DNA of 64,000 nucleotides from positions 1 to 64,000 of the forward strand of contig JAJDEB010000038.1 in the NCBI GenBank assembly GCA_029260015.1, written 5' to 3'. The notes beneath the pieces were generated by a model. The model searched no databases, was not told the DNA's origin, and saw only the letters and a program-made list of their open reading frames with translations. A program made the translations under genes and the position numbers. Source of the DNA: Phycisphaerae bacterium. Its GTDB lineage: Bacteria > Planctomycetota > Phycisphaerae > UBA1845. Position 1 is the first letter of the stretch; the number at the start of each line of letters is the position of its first letter. Of the stretch, positions 36,018 to 44,903 are shown piece after piece.

Positions 36018-37724
36018 ATGCACTGGAGCCACTTCTTCATACCGACCCTCAAGGAAACGCCCGCCGATGCGGTGGTGCCGTCCCATCAGCTAATGCTGCG
36101 GGCCGGCTTGATCCGACAAATCGCGGCTGGGGCCTATGCCTATCTGCCGATCGGCCATCGCATCCTTCGCAAGATCGAAAACATCGTCCGCGAAGAGATG
36201 AACCGAGCCGGTGCGATAGAACTGCACATGCCGGCGATGCAACCGCTCGACCTTTGGAAAGAGACGGGCCGCGATGAGGCGATGGGCAGCACGCTCGTCC
36301 ATTTGCCCGACAAGAGCTTTCGCAAAGGCACCGTTCTGGGGCCAACCCACGAAGAAGTCATTACCGAAATCGTCCGGGCATATGTCAGTAGTTATAAACA
36401 GCTTCCGGTAACACTTTATCAGATTCAAACGAAATTCCGCGACGAGGAGCGCCCTAAAAGCGGCGTGCTTCGGACCCGCGAGTTTCTGATGAAGGATGCC
36501 TATTCGTTTAACCCCTCGCTCGAATCGCTCAACGAAAGCTATGAGCGGATGTACGAAGCATATTGCAAGATCTACGAACGTTGCGGCATGCCTTACGTCG
36601 CCGTCGAAGCCGAATCCGGAGCGATCGGTGGCGATGCGTCGCATGAGTTCATGGTCGTGACCGATGCCGGTGAAGATTGGCTGGTTCGCACGGAAGACGG
36701 CTCTTACGCTGCCAACGTCGAGCGTGCAGTGATGGCCCCCCTGAAAGCTGGCCCGTCGCAAGATGCTGCGAATCTCGAGGAGGTCCACACTCCGGGGAAA
36801 GCGACGATCGACGAAGTCTCAACGCTGCTCAAGTGCAAGCCCTCTGACATGATCAAGACGATCGTGTACAGCGCCGACGGTACGCCGACAATCGCGCTGG
36901 TCAGAGGTGATCACGAAGTCAACGAAGCCAAGCTTCGTAAGCACCTGGATTGTAAGTCACTCGAACTCGCAAACGTCGAAACAATCCGCAAGGTCACCGG
37001 TGCCGATGTCGGGTTTGCCGGACCGGTCGGGCTATCAGACGTCCGCATCATCGCCGACCAAGCCGTCACCATCATGCAAAACGCAGTGACCGGTGCGAAC
37101 AAGACAGACTATCACTACACCGGCGTCAATCTCGATCGCGATTTCTCGATCACCGAGTCGGCTGACCTGCGTTATGCAGTGCAAGGCGACGCAGCGCAAA
37201 ACGGTTCACCGCTCGTATTTGAAAAGTGCATTGAAGTCGGGCATGTCTTCAAATTGGGGACGAAGTATTCCGACGCGATGAAAGCCACATTCCTTGATGA
37301 AAACGGCAAGAGCAAGCCGATTATCATGGGATGTTATGGCATCGGTGTGAATCGCATTTTGGCCGCCAGTGTCGAGGCATCACACGACGACAACGGGATA
37401 TGTTGGCCCGTCAGCATTGCCCCGTTCTCGGTACACATTGTCGCCTTGGATGTGCGCGACGATACCGTCATGCAAACGGCTACCAAGATTCATGACGAAC
37501 TCGAAGCCGCGGGGATCGACGTGCTGCTCGATGACCGTGATTCACGGCCCGGTGCAAAGTTTAAGGACGCTGATTTGATTGGCATCCCCTACCGCGTCAC
37601 GGTTGGGAAGCGTGGGCTGGCTGATGGCATCGTCGAGTTCAAACTTCGCACGTCGGACGATGTGGAGAAAATTGCGCCGGATCAGATCGTTGGTGTGATT
37701 CGCGAGAAGTTTGCCAATCTGTAG
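36018..37724 (+). CDS. proS: Prolyl-tRNA synthetase, bacterial type
   Basis: This 568-residue class II synthetase has the N-terminus MHWSHFFIPTLKETPADA typical of the family. Motif 1 region (LPIGHRILRKIENIVREEMNRAGA), motif 2 (IQTKFRDEERPKSGVLRTREFLMKDAYSF) and motif 3 (CYGIGVNRILAASVE) are present. A YbaK-like editing insertion is present (KPSDMIKTIVYSADG onward), marking the bacterial long form. The preceding GTG at 36006 is an alternative start. The 3' end overlaps the convergent glycosyltransferase gene by 86 nt. Confidence 0.96.
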   Translation: MHWSHFFIPTLKETPADAVVPSHQLMLRAGLIRQIAAGAYAYLPIGHRILRKIENIVREEMNRAGAIELHMPAMQPLDLWKETGRDEAMGSTLVHLPDKSFRKGTVLGPTHEEVITEIVRAYVSSYKQLPVTLYQIQTKFRDEERPKSGVLRTREFLMKDAYSFNPSLESLNESYERMYEAYCKIYERCGMPYVAVEAESGAIGGDASHEFMVVTDAGEDWLVRTEDGSYAANVERAVMAPLKAGPSQDAANLEEVHTPGKATIDEVSTLLKCKPSDMIKTIVYSADGTPTIALVRGDHEVNEAKLRKHLDCKSLELANVETIRKVTGADVGFAGPVGLSDVRIIADQAVTIMQNAVTGANKTDYHYTGVNLDRDFSITESADLRYAVQGDAAQNGSPLVFEKCIEVGHVFKLGTKYSDAMKATFLDENGKSKPIIMGCYGIGVNRILAASVEASHDDNGICWPVSIAPFSVHIVALDVRDDTVMQTATKIHDELEAAGIDVLLDDRDSRPGAKFKDADLIGIPYRVTVGKRGLADGIVEFKLRTSDDVEKIAPDQIVGVIREKFANL

Positions 37725-38922
37725 CCGCTTGCATTCCGATCTGCGCAAGCTGCTTCGTTAATTCATCCATCCAAAATGCTGAATCCAGCTTAGCCGCTTC
37801 GGTGCGGGCAGCCTTTGCGAACTGCTCGAGTCGTTGGGGATTCTTGAACGCCTCGATAGCAGCGCGAATATCAACAGGATTTCGCGACGACACGCTAATT
37901 CCGCAGCCTGTTTCCTTGACAAATCGGTCCACAAAGCATCCCGGCGGAACCACAGCCAGCATCGGCCGCCCCACCGCCAGGTAATCGACAATCTTGGATG
38001 GAAAGCAACCGTGAACCTCGGCTGGGTATGGCGTGTCGTGCCCCAGCGCTACGACCAAGACGTGCGAGTCTGCGAGTTTCTGCATCACGGATGAGCGATC
38101 CAACCACTGAACATCTCGACCGGCCAACATCGGATGCGGTTGCGAAAGAAATGTGAGCGAAAGGTCGTCGAGCCGTTCTGTGCCTTTAAGCAATCGAGCA
38201 ATCGAATCTTCGTGGGCTTGATAAATGCTTCCTGCATAGGTCAAACGCAAACCGCTATCGAGAGCAGGTATCAGCGTCTGGTTTTGGCAACTCGCGATGC
38301 AATGCGGAAGCACCCAGGTTTGTTTGACGCCTCGCCGTTGATAGTGCTCTGCGAACTCGCGCGTTGGCACGACGACCAACGAAGCCTCCTGCATCACCTT
38401 TCGATCAACCCAGTTCCAAAAGGCGCGTTTCGGCTTGTTGCGAGCGATTTGCGTTTCTGCAAACAGATCGTGCATGTAAACGACCAGCGGCACATTGCTA
38501 CTTCGTGCGATGAGCCAACCCGCGAGGAGACTGTAACGATGCGGATAAACTGCCAACACCCGGTCTACCGATTGCGATCGCCCCTTACGCCAGATGCGAA
38601 ATGCTGTGATGATCGACGCAATCCATGTGCGGATGGTGCCGTCTTCGTCGGACTTGGTGGGCCGTCCGATTGCGTGCGTTGGCAAATCTGGAACCGGCGT
38701 CGCGTCGTCACTGTTCAGTTGCTGCATATCGCGAGTCAATACGGTGAACGCTTTGGGCGACGCGCTGCCGAATAACGTCGAAAGCACTTGCGTCGACGCG
38801 CGCTTGGTGGGCGGCCAATGCCAACTGACGATCAATGTGCGCCCCGTCTTATCGCATTGAACACTCGTCGAATCGCTGTCAGACGATGGCGAATCAGTCG
38901 TTGATGCGTGCGAACGGTTCAT
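37639..38922 (-). CDS. Glycosyltransferase family 4-like protein
   Basis: This protein of about 427 residues has a GT-B fold. The N-terminal domain includes LIVSWHWPPTKRASTQVL and LVVYMHDLFAETQIARNK. The C-terminal nucleotide-sugar domain includes GLRLTYAGSIYQAHED and CFPSKIVDYLAVGRPMLAVV, the usual C-terminal donor-site region. The acceptor is unknown; the surrounding transferases suggest surface polysaccharide or glycoprotein assembly. Its C-terminal codons overlap the end of proS on the other strand. I chose the ATG at 38922; a GTG at 39018 would add 32 unconvincing residues and no good ribosome site decides between them. Confidence 0.8.
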   Translation of the reverse strand: MNRSHASTTDSPSSDSDSTSVQCDKTGRTLIVSWHWPPTKRASTQVLSTLFGSASPKAFTVLTRDMQQLNSDDATPVPDLPTHAIGRPTKSDEDGTIRTWIASIITAFRIWRKGRSQSVDRVLAVYPHRYSLLAGWLIARSSNVPLVVYMHDLFAETQIARNKPKRAFWNWVDRKVMQEASLVVVPTREFAEHYQRRGVKQTWVLPHCIASCQNQTLIPALDSGLRLTYAGSIYQAHEDSIARLLKGTERLDDLSLTFLSQPHPMLAGRDVQWLDRSSVMQKLADSHVLVVALGHDTPYPAEVHGCFPSKIVDYLAVGRPMLAVVPPGCFVDRFVKETGCGISVSSRNPVDIRAAIEAFKNPQRLEQFAKAARTEAAKLDSAFWMDELTKQLAQIGMQAATDWQTSRESHQRSDPAQFSPHRPTCEV

Positions 38923-39127
38923 CCATGGGTTATCGGAATATGCAAATGATCCCCCCAATACTCTTCCGGCTGACGTCCGTCCGCGATCGACGCTTGGATG
39001 AGGGATTTTCGGCTTCACCAGGCTGCTTTTTACAAATGTGAGTGGTCAATCCATGACGCCAGACAGCCGATAATAAAGGTATATCAGCCAGACCGAATCC
39101 GATTCTTGACCAGAGGTGAGCCTTCGC

Positions 39128-40171
39128 ATGAATTCTGAAACTTCGCCCGCCAGCCGCAGCACCGTTTCACTGGTGACCACCGTACTCAACGAACGCGAAG
39201 GCTGCGATGTGTTCCTGCAATCGCTCATCCATCAGACCCGCAAGCCGGATGAAGTCGTTGTCGTCGATGGTGGTTCGACCGACGGGACGATTGACGTCAT
39301 TCGATCGCATGCCCAGCGCGATCCGTCGATCCGCTTGATCGAAGCCCCCGGCTGCAACATTGGCCAGGGTCGCAACCTCGGCGTGAAGAACGCGACCAGT
39401 CGCATCATCGTCAGCACGGATACCGGTTGTCGTCTCGAACCGCAGTGGTGTGAGCGAATCGTTCAACCATTCGTGGACGATCCACAAGTTGAGTTTGTCG
39501 GCGGCACCTACAAAGTCGAGTCCCACTCGTCGCTCGAAGAAATCATCGGCGCGGTCACCATGCGCGGCGTGCTCGACCCGATCGATCCGGAAACGTTTAA
39601 TCCGTCATGTCGGTCGATGGCCTACACGAAAGACCTGTGGGAGCGATCCGGTGGATTCCCAGAGTGGACCCCGGTTGATGACAACCTGTTTAACCTGCGC
39701 ATTCGCCAGATGAACGTCCGCCGGGCACACGCGCCCGAAGCCGTGGTTCACTGGCGACCGCGTCAAACGCTCAAAAGCCTCTACAAACAATTCAGAGTCT
39801 ACGCGTCCACAACCGGCCACACCCAGCTCGATGCCGGCGCGACAAGATACAACCTCCGCAACATGGCCATCACCATCGGCCTGTTAGCCGCCGGCTTCCT
39901 CCACCCGGCATTCTGGATTGCCGGCGCAGCGTCATTCCTGTACTTCTTCGTCTACAACTACCACGATAAATGTCGAAGGGTAGCCAAACGCTGCTCGCCA
40001 ACCAACGCCTACGAGCTGGCCATGCTAGTCCACTGGACAGTCGTCGCTGGCGATGCAGTCGGATACCTGCACGCAACCTGGCAACGCATCCGCCGAAACC
40101 GCTGGTACGCGAAGATGCTCCAGCAGTACCTCAATCCGGAGTCAGCTGGTCAACAATTGGCCGCGCGATAG
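39128..40171 (+). CDS. Glycosyltransferase family 2
   Basis: This 347-residue GT-A enzyme has the N-terminal VSLVTTVLNEREGCDVFLQSLIHQT block. The DEVVVVDGGSTDGT motif and the STDTGCRLEPQW metal-binding acidic motif are typical of GT2. Hydrophobic helices near the C-terminus (about 248-285, ITIGLLAAGFLHP and the following FLYFFVYNY) imply membrane attachment. The ATG at 39128 follows AGAGGTG; a GTG four codons earlier is possible. It is divergent from the neighbouring GT4 gene and likely part of the same polysaccharide cluster. The donor and acceptor are unknown. Confidence 0.88.
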   Translation: MNSETSPASRSTVSLVTTVLNEREGCDVFLQSLIHQTRKPDEVVVVDGGSTDGTIDVIRSHAQRDPSIRLIEAPGCNIGQGRNLGVKNATSRIIVSTDTGCRLEPQWCERIVQPFVDDPQVEFVGGTYKVESHSSLEEIIGAVTMRGVLDPIDPETFNPSCRSMAYTKDLWERSGGFPEWTPVDDNLFNLRIRQMNVRRAHAPEAVVHWRPRQTLKSLYKQFRVYASTTGHTQLDAGATRYNLRNMAITIGLLAAGFLHPAFWIAGAASFLYFFVYNYHDKCRRVAKRCSPTNAYELAMLVHWTVVAGDAVGYLHATWQRIRRNRWYAKMLQQYLNPESAGQQLAAR

Positions 40172-40404
40172 ACTTCCTAAATCTCGCACACTGTACAATG
40201 TCAACCAACCTGATTTACTAAAATAACCGAGATACACGGTCAAGATAAGTCGACGGCGAAGACCACGAACCTGATCGATGTCGCGCTACGATCCCTTGAT
40301 ATGAGCGTCCGCAGAGTCCAACGAATTCAAGCCCGAGGGGTCGTTGCAAGCTAGATTGTAACGTTCTAGAATGTCAGCCCATCATCGGTTAAAGGGATTC
40401 TGCG

Positions 40405-41862
40405 TTGGCGAAGCGAAGCGAGTTTAAGAAAGCATCGAAGTCTGTTGCCGTTCTTCATCTGGATTCGAAGAATCCGCGCCTTGGTCGCCAACGGCAGTCG
40501 AGTTCACAAAAAAAGATAATCCAGTATCTATTTGAGCATGACCGAGCAATTGAAGTTGCAGAGAGCATTGCCCTATTAGGCTATTACCCGATCGAATCTT
40601 TACTGGTTGTCAAGATACAAGGCGAATTAGTTGTCGTTGAGGGCAATCGCCGACTCGCTGCTCTAAAAGGACTGCACAATCCCGAGATACTCGATCCTCC
40701 ATTGCGAGCTAAGATTCAATCTCTCCGCAATCGAATGCGAGACTCCAGTATATTAACGTCGGTGCCTGTCGTGATTGCGCCGAATCGTCGTGCAACAGAT
40801 AGGACGGTTGCGGGGCGGCATATCAGCCACTCGAGTAAGCCTTGGCAGGCTGAAGACCGGGCGTCGTTTATCATGGAAAAACTCGACGAGGGGTACACCG
40901 TCGATCAACTGCGCGACGAACTGAACTTCACGCTTAGTGATATACAGAAGGCCAAGCAGACCAAGTCGATCGCAGATATTTCCCGTGCGCTTCCGCTTGC
41001 TGACGAAGAAGCAAAGACAGCGATCGCGGCCGAACGGCCAGGAATGTTCTCGACCATCGAGCGAGTCTTTGACTCGACCTACGCGAGAAAGAAGCTCTTC
41101 ATCGAACCCGACACTAGTCACGGGTTCGTTGTGAAGACATCCAAGCCTCAGATTGAAAAGGCGCTCGTCAAGCTTGTCACCGACATTGCAAAGGGTATCG
41201 AAAACTCACGAACTCTGAACAACGAACAAGCAATTAAAGAGTATTTCGACAAGCGGTGGAAGAAGGACGAATTGCCGCAGAAGAAGCAGCGAACAACGAC
41301 TCCTGCCGATCTTGTTGGGACAGGCGCCAAAACCGACGTCAAATGGGTGCCGCCGAAAAAACCGAAGCCACAAGCTCGTACATCTAACTATGTAATACCC
41401 AAGAACTTCAAGCCTCGCTATGGCGGCAAACGAGTGCGCGCGATCGCTGAAGAGCTGTGCCGCATGAAACGTGTTGACTATCCGAATGGTGGCGCAGTAC
41501 TGCTTCGCGTGTTTCTAGAGTTGGCGATCCGGGATTATTTGACTCGCACTGGTGCCTACGACGCTCTTTGCAAGCGCCTAGAGAAACTAGGTAAGTTGCC
41601 ATTTGGGCATCCACGAATGAAGGATATTGTCACTGAGGTTCTCAAGAGTATTGAGTTACGACTCCCTAAGCACGAAGCTGACCTTGCGGCAAAGGCAATG
41701 CAACCAAATTCAAAAGCTCGCTTCTCGATTAGCGAATTACACTCATTCGTTCACAGCCCCAAGGACATGCCAACTGCCCACGATTTAGAGCAGTTCTGGG
41801 AGCGTGTCAGTGCCGCGATGGAGATGCTCTTGATCGATGACTTGCCTGAGGCAGCCTCGTGA
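40405..41862 (+). CDS. ParB/Srx-like domain protein with helical, HEPN-like C-terminus
   Basis: This 485-residue protein starts with TTG at 40405, 8 nt after AAGGG. Residues about 13-140 are ParB/Srx-like: VLHLDSKNPRLG, then VVVEGNRRLAALKGL with the signature GNRR at 80-83. A basic linker (285-325, rich in Lys and Pro) leads to a helical C-terminal domain (about 335-480). That domain ends SKARFSISELHSFVHS, where R439-x6-H446 fits the Rx4-6H spacing of HEPN ribonucleases. The HEPN assignment is my inference. Its stop overlaps the methylase start by 4 nt, so the two are coupled. The pair interrupts a polysaccharide cluster. It is too large for, and not in the context of, a chromosome-partition ParB; no parA is present. 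Confidence 0.75.
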   Translation: MAKRSEFKKASKSVAVLHLDSKNPRLGRQRQSSSQKKIIQYLFEHDRAIEVAESIALLGYYPIESLLVVKIQGELVVVEGNRRLAALKGLHNPEILDPPLRAKIQSLRNRMRDSSILTSVPVVIAPNRRATDRTVAGRHISHSSKPWQAEDRASFIMEKLDEGYTVDQLRDELNFTLSDIQKAKQTKSIADISRALPLADEEAKTAIAAERPGMFSTIERVFDSTYARKKLFIEPDTSHGFVVKTSKPQIEKALVKLVTDIAKGIENSRTLNNEQAIKEYFDKRWKKDELPQKKQRTTTPADLVGTGAKTDVKWVPPKKPKPQARTSNYVIPKNFKPRYGGKRVRAIAEELCRMKRVDYPNGGAVLLRVFLELAIRDYLTRTGAYDALCKRLEKLGKLPFGHPRMKDIVTEVLKSIELRLPKHEADLAAKAMQPNSKARFSISELHSFVHSPKDMPTAHDLEQFWERVSAAMEMLLIDDLPEAAS

Positions 41863-42719
41863 ATACGGTCAGCCCGTTCCGCTATCCCGGTGGTAAGGCC
41901 TCAATGACGGGGCTCTTGTCGGAGATACGGGACATAAATGACGTTGCCCACTCATCCTTTGCCGAACCGTATGCTGGAGGCGCAGGTGCAGCGTTATCAC
42001 TGTTAGTCAGCGAGGCAGCCTCGAGCATTTGTATCAACGATGCTGATCCGGCTGTGCATGCCTTCTGGTGGTCGTTGAAGAAGAAGCCAAAGGAGTTGTT
42101 GACGCTATTATCCCGTACTCGGGTGAGTATGGCAGAATGGCACCGTCAGCGAGATACATACCGATCTCCCAATAGAGTCAGTCGGTTAGACCTTGGATTC
42201 GCCGCTTTCTACCTGAACCGCTGTAATCGATCAGGTATCATCGTGAATGGAGGACCGATCGGCGGCGTGAAGCAGGAAGGGAAGTGGAAGCTCGACGCGA
42301 GATTTAACAAGCCGGAGTTAAGGAAACGACTTGAGCGGCTAATCGAGTACCGTGATCGAATCGAAGTGTCTGCTGAGGATGGAATTGATTTCGTTCGGTC
42401 GATGCGAGGACTGGACACATTTCTCTTTATTGATCCCCCTTATTACGAGAAGGGCGGACTGCTCTATCTCAACGAGCTTGGCCCTTTGTATCACCGGCGA
42501 CTGTCGCAAGTCTTACGGGCTAAGCCCGATGAAGCATGGGCACTCACTTACGACGACTGTGAGCCGATTCGTCGACTTTATGAGCCTTGGGCAAGCGTAA
42601 GGAGTTTCTCTTTGAGATACGCTGCGGCGCGTCGCCGAATGGGGCGAGAGATACTTATTACACCTAAGTGGATGGAGTTGCCGGAGACCCAGGATTCGCT
42701 TGCCGTTGATTGGTCTTGA
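41859..42719 (+). CDS. D12-class (Dam-like) adenine-N6 DNA methyltransferase
   Basis: This 286-residue enzyme methylates adenine N6 in a DNA sequence that cannot be predicted here. Motifs follow the D12/Dam order: FRYPGGK (7-13), the SAM-binding FAEPYAGGAG (34-43), the NDADP acidic loop and the catalytic DPPY (192-195). Between them the LNRCNRSGIIVNGG target-recognition region fits the family. The GTG start overlaps the ParB-like gene's stop (GTGA). No restriction endonuclease gene is next to it, so the methylase is either solitary or works with the ParB-like protein. Confidence 0.93.
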   Translation: MNTVSPFRYPGGKASMTGLLSEIRDINDVAHSSFAEPYAGGAGAALSLLVSEAASSICINDADPAVHAFWWSLKKKPKELLTLLSRTRVSMAEWHRQRDTYRSPNRVSRLDLGFAAFYLNRCNRSGIIVNGGPIGGVKQEGKWKLDARFNKPELRKRLERLIEYRDRIEVSAEDGIDFVRSMRGLDTFLFIDPPYYEKGGLLYLNELGPLYHRRLSQVLRAKPDEAWALTYDDCEPIRRLYEPWASVRSFSLRYAAARRRMGREILITPKWMELPETQDSLAVDWS

Positions 42720-42752
42720 TAACTATGGACACGCACCAGATAACTATCGACA

Positions 42753-42869
42753 GTGGAGCTGTTGAAAAAGTCCGGTGGCAAGCAGAATCGCAAAGTGAAG
42801 AATGCATTCCGTGCCGCGTCAAGCGGGATCGTGTACCTCGTGCATCTGTCAAACGGGGGGTTTCAATAG
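42753..42869 (+). CDS. Possible 38-residue small protein or gene remnant after the methylase
   Basis: A GTG-initiated frame reads MELLKKSGGKQNRKVKNAF, then RAASSGIVYLVHLSNGGFQ and a stop. The basic first half followed by a hydrophobic strand looks more protein-like than the other frames here. No ribosome site is convincing. It may be a third small member of the ParB/methylase unit, or debris of a degraded mobile gene. I do not recognise it. Confidence 0.25.
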   Translation: MELLKKSGGKQNRKVKNAFRAASSGIVYLVHLSNGGFQ

Positions 42870-42902
42870 CCCCACAGTCACCTATTTTTCTGGCACCTTT
42901 CA

Positions 42903-42930
42903 TGTCATTCCCGCGTTTGCGGGAATGAAT
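42903..42930. repeat. Dispersed repeat, half copy
   Basis: It carries one palindrome only (ATTCCCGCGTTTGCGGGAAT), matching the left arm of the copies at 5468, 26451 and 35679. It marks the right side of the ParB/methylase unit and could also act as a weak transcription stop between that unit and the convergent glycosyltransferase. Confidence 0.75.
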
Positions 42931-43009
42931 AGTGTTGATTTTGGCATGTGTGTTGGGCGTCTGATCGCCTCGTTGTTGCAACTAAGAGGAGATTCGCACA
43001 GCCGGAGGA

Positions 43010-44146
43010 CTAGACCGCATTCGCTTCGCGGGCCACGGCTCGGGCGAGTTTGATTTTTGATTTGAATGTTGCGTGTTGCAAGCGGTTCTTGCGTCTTGGT
43101 GCTTCTTTCCACAACTTCAAATATTCGTCGGCCGTCTTCGACCAACTTAGTGTGCTTGCGTGTTGGTAGCCGCCCTCGACTAGTTTGCGACGTTCGTCAT
43201 CTTGGGTTGCGTAGTGGGCGACGTGGGCTGCGATGGTTTCAGCGTCTCCGCCAGATACGAGGTAGGGGCTGAACGGTTCGCCGTTGACGTACAGATCTTT
43301 GAGCGGATCGGGGTATGCGGCTACGACCAATCTGCGGCGGGCCATTGATTCCTGAATGGCCATCCTTCCTGCGATGAACGCGAAGCAGCCGTCGGTGATG
43401 CGCTCCTGTGCGTCAGGCTGCCAACCGTGAAACGTGATCGGTAGTGCCCCCTGTTGCGACTTGCGTTCCAACGGCTCGCGGAGGGTTCCGTCACCGTATA
43501 CGTTGAGATGAATGTTCAGTTTGTGTTGGTCGCGCAATGCCTGAATCGCATCGACGTAGATTTCGATGGCGCTGTCCGGTTCGAGCCTGCCGACGAAGGT
43601 GGCTGAGTCAGGGGCTGGCTCGTCGATCGCCTTGAGGGTTTTCGCTTCTGGAAACAATCCCTGATTCGGAATGCAGTCCGGTTTCACACCGAGCATTGGC
43701 TCGATGAACTCGCCGTCGTGGATGATTCCGTCTACCAGATTCAGCGTGCGTTTGGCTCGGGCTTTTTCCTTTTCGGGAACCGGATATGTGTATGACATGC
43801 CGTGTCGTGTAAGGAATAGTGGTTTGTTCGGCATCGTCCATGCCAGCATGCGATAGAAATATTCCAACACCAAGGTGTCGCTGATGTGGATGACATCTGC
43901 GTCACAAAACAACTTGCGCTTCATCATCAAATCGAACCAGCAACGCATTGGTGAACGGTGGGCTGGAAAGCGATGGACCCGGACGCGTTCGTGAATCTCG
44001 CTGTCAGGCAAACCGTCTTCATGCGCCGCGCACACTAGGTCAACCTGATGCCCCTTGGCGATCAATGCCTGACTCAGGCGGTGCATGTATTTTTCAACAC
44101 CGCCAACTGCCGGCCAATATCGATATGTGACAAAGACAATCTTCAT
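43010..44146 (-). CDS. Glycosyltransferase family 4
   Basis: This 378-residue GT-B enzyme has a canonical N-terminus (MKIVFVTYRYWPAVGGVEKYM), the LTRHGMSYTYP block, a nucleotide-binding middle (SATFVGRLEPDSAIEIYVDA) and GDGTLREPLE. The C-terminal MAIQESMARRRLVVAAYPD corresponds to the GT4 E-x7-E region. It is last of a three-gene operon (GT2, methyltransferase, GT4) on the minus strand, starting 10 nt after the methyltransferase stop. The product is probably a surface glycan; donor and acceptor are unknown. Confidence 0.9.
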   Translation of the reverse strand: MKIVFVTYRYWPAVGGVEKYMHRLSQALIAKGHQVDLVCAAHEDGLPDSEIHERVRVHRFPAHRSPMRCWFDLMMKRKLFCDADVIHISDTLVLEYFYRMLAWTMPNKPLFLTRHGMSYTYPVPEKEKARAKRTLNLVDGIIHDGEFIEPMLGVKPDCIPNQGLFPEAKTLKAIDEPAPDSATFVGRLEPDSAIEIYVDAIQALRDQHKLNIHLNVYGDGTLREPLERKSQQGALPITFHGWQPDAQERITDGCFAFIAGRMAIQESMARRRLVVAAYPDPLKDLYVNGEPFSPYLVSGGDAETIAAHVAHYATQDDERRKLVEGGYQHASTLSWSKTADEYLKLWKEAPRRKNRLQHATFKSKIKLARAVAREANAV

Positions 44147-44156
44147 GAATCAACCC

Positions 44157-44891
44157 TCACTGTCGCACGCGCGAGCAACTTTCCTTCCGCAGTGCGATTT
44201 GTTCGCCGGTCAATCTGCTGACCACATTTGATGCTTTTGAATTCCCCAACAACTCGACCAAGCCATTCGCGACTGCGCCCTTCCAACCGCTGCGTTTTCG
44301 GGCGGCGAAGCAACCGACGAGAAACGGCAACTCATGCGGTGGCTTGGCGAGCGCGCAGACATCCGCCCGATTCTCCAAGACCGTATAAGCCATTCGCGGA
44401 AACTGTTCGAAATCCTTTTCCGACCAAGTGCTGAGATGTGCTTCGGCGGGGTTCCCCAAGATACCATCGCGTTCTTGAGCGTCGCGCGGATATGTCAATA
44501 GCACGCATTTGTTCGCGTGTTCGTAGAGCTTCGCAATGATGCGACGCCCTGCGTCTTTTGTGAAGTGTTCGAGGGCGTCCCCCATGAAGATGACATCGTA
44601 CTGCCCCAATCTATCAATCACCGATTCGGCTTCGCCAATGTGGATCTTGTCGTAGATGTAGTCATGAAGTGGCGACAAATAATCTTCGAAGACTTCGATC
44701 CCTTCCAAGCGCATGCGCCATCCGCCGCGTTTGGTTTCGCGGGCATTCTTCGCCGACCAAACATCGACGTATTCACGAAAGAGTACACCGTACTTTCCAA
44801 AACCGACGCCCACATCGAGAATGGACCGCGGCTGAATCTGCCGGACGGCATTGGTGATGACAGGGATGGCATATGGGGCGCTAGCCGCCAT
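44157..44891 (-). CDS. SAM-dependent methyltransferase-like protein
   Basis: This 244-residue class I methyltransferase has motif I ILDVGVGFGKYGVLFREY, an acidic loop (LEGIEVFEDYLSPLHD) and YDVIFMGDALEHFTKDAGRR, typical of small-molecule or sugar methyltransferases. The C-terminal 60 residues are basic and specific to this protein. It starts 12 nt after the GT2 stop and ends 10 nt before the GT4 start, so it is the middle gene of a tight operon. It probably decorates the glycan made by its neighbours. Confidence 0.82.
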   Translation of the reverse strand: MAASAPYAIPVITNAVRQIQPRSILDVGVGFGKYGVLFREYVDVWSAKNARETKRGGWRMRLEGIEVFEDYLSPLHDYIYDKIHIGEAESVIDRLGQYDVIFMGDALEHFTKDAGRRIIAKLYEHANKCVLLTYPRDAQERDGILGNPAEAHLSTWSEKDFEQFPRMAYTVLENRADVCALAKPPHELPFLVGCFAARKRSGWKGAVANGLVELLGNSKASNVVSRLTGEQIALRKESCSRVRQ

Positions 44892-44903
44892 GTTGAATCA
44901 CTC

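Noticed and set aside
40405..41862. Chromosome partition ParB
   Set aside because: There is no parA, no parS-like site cluster and no typical ParB helix-turn-helix plus C-terminal dimer domain; the gene is coupled to a methylase instead.
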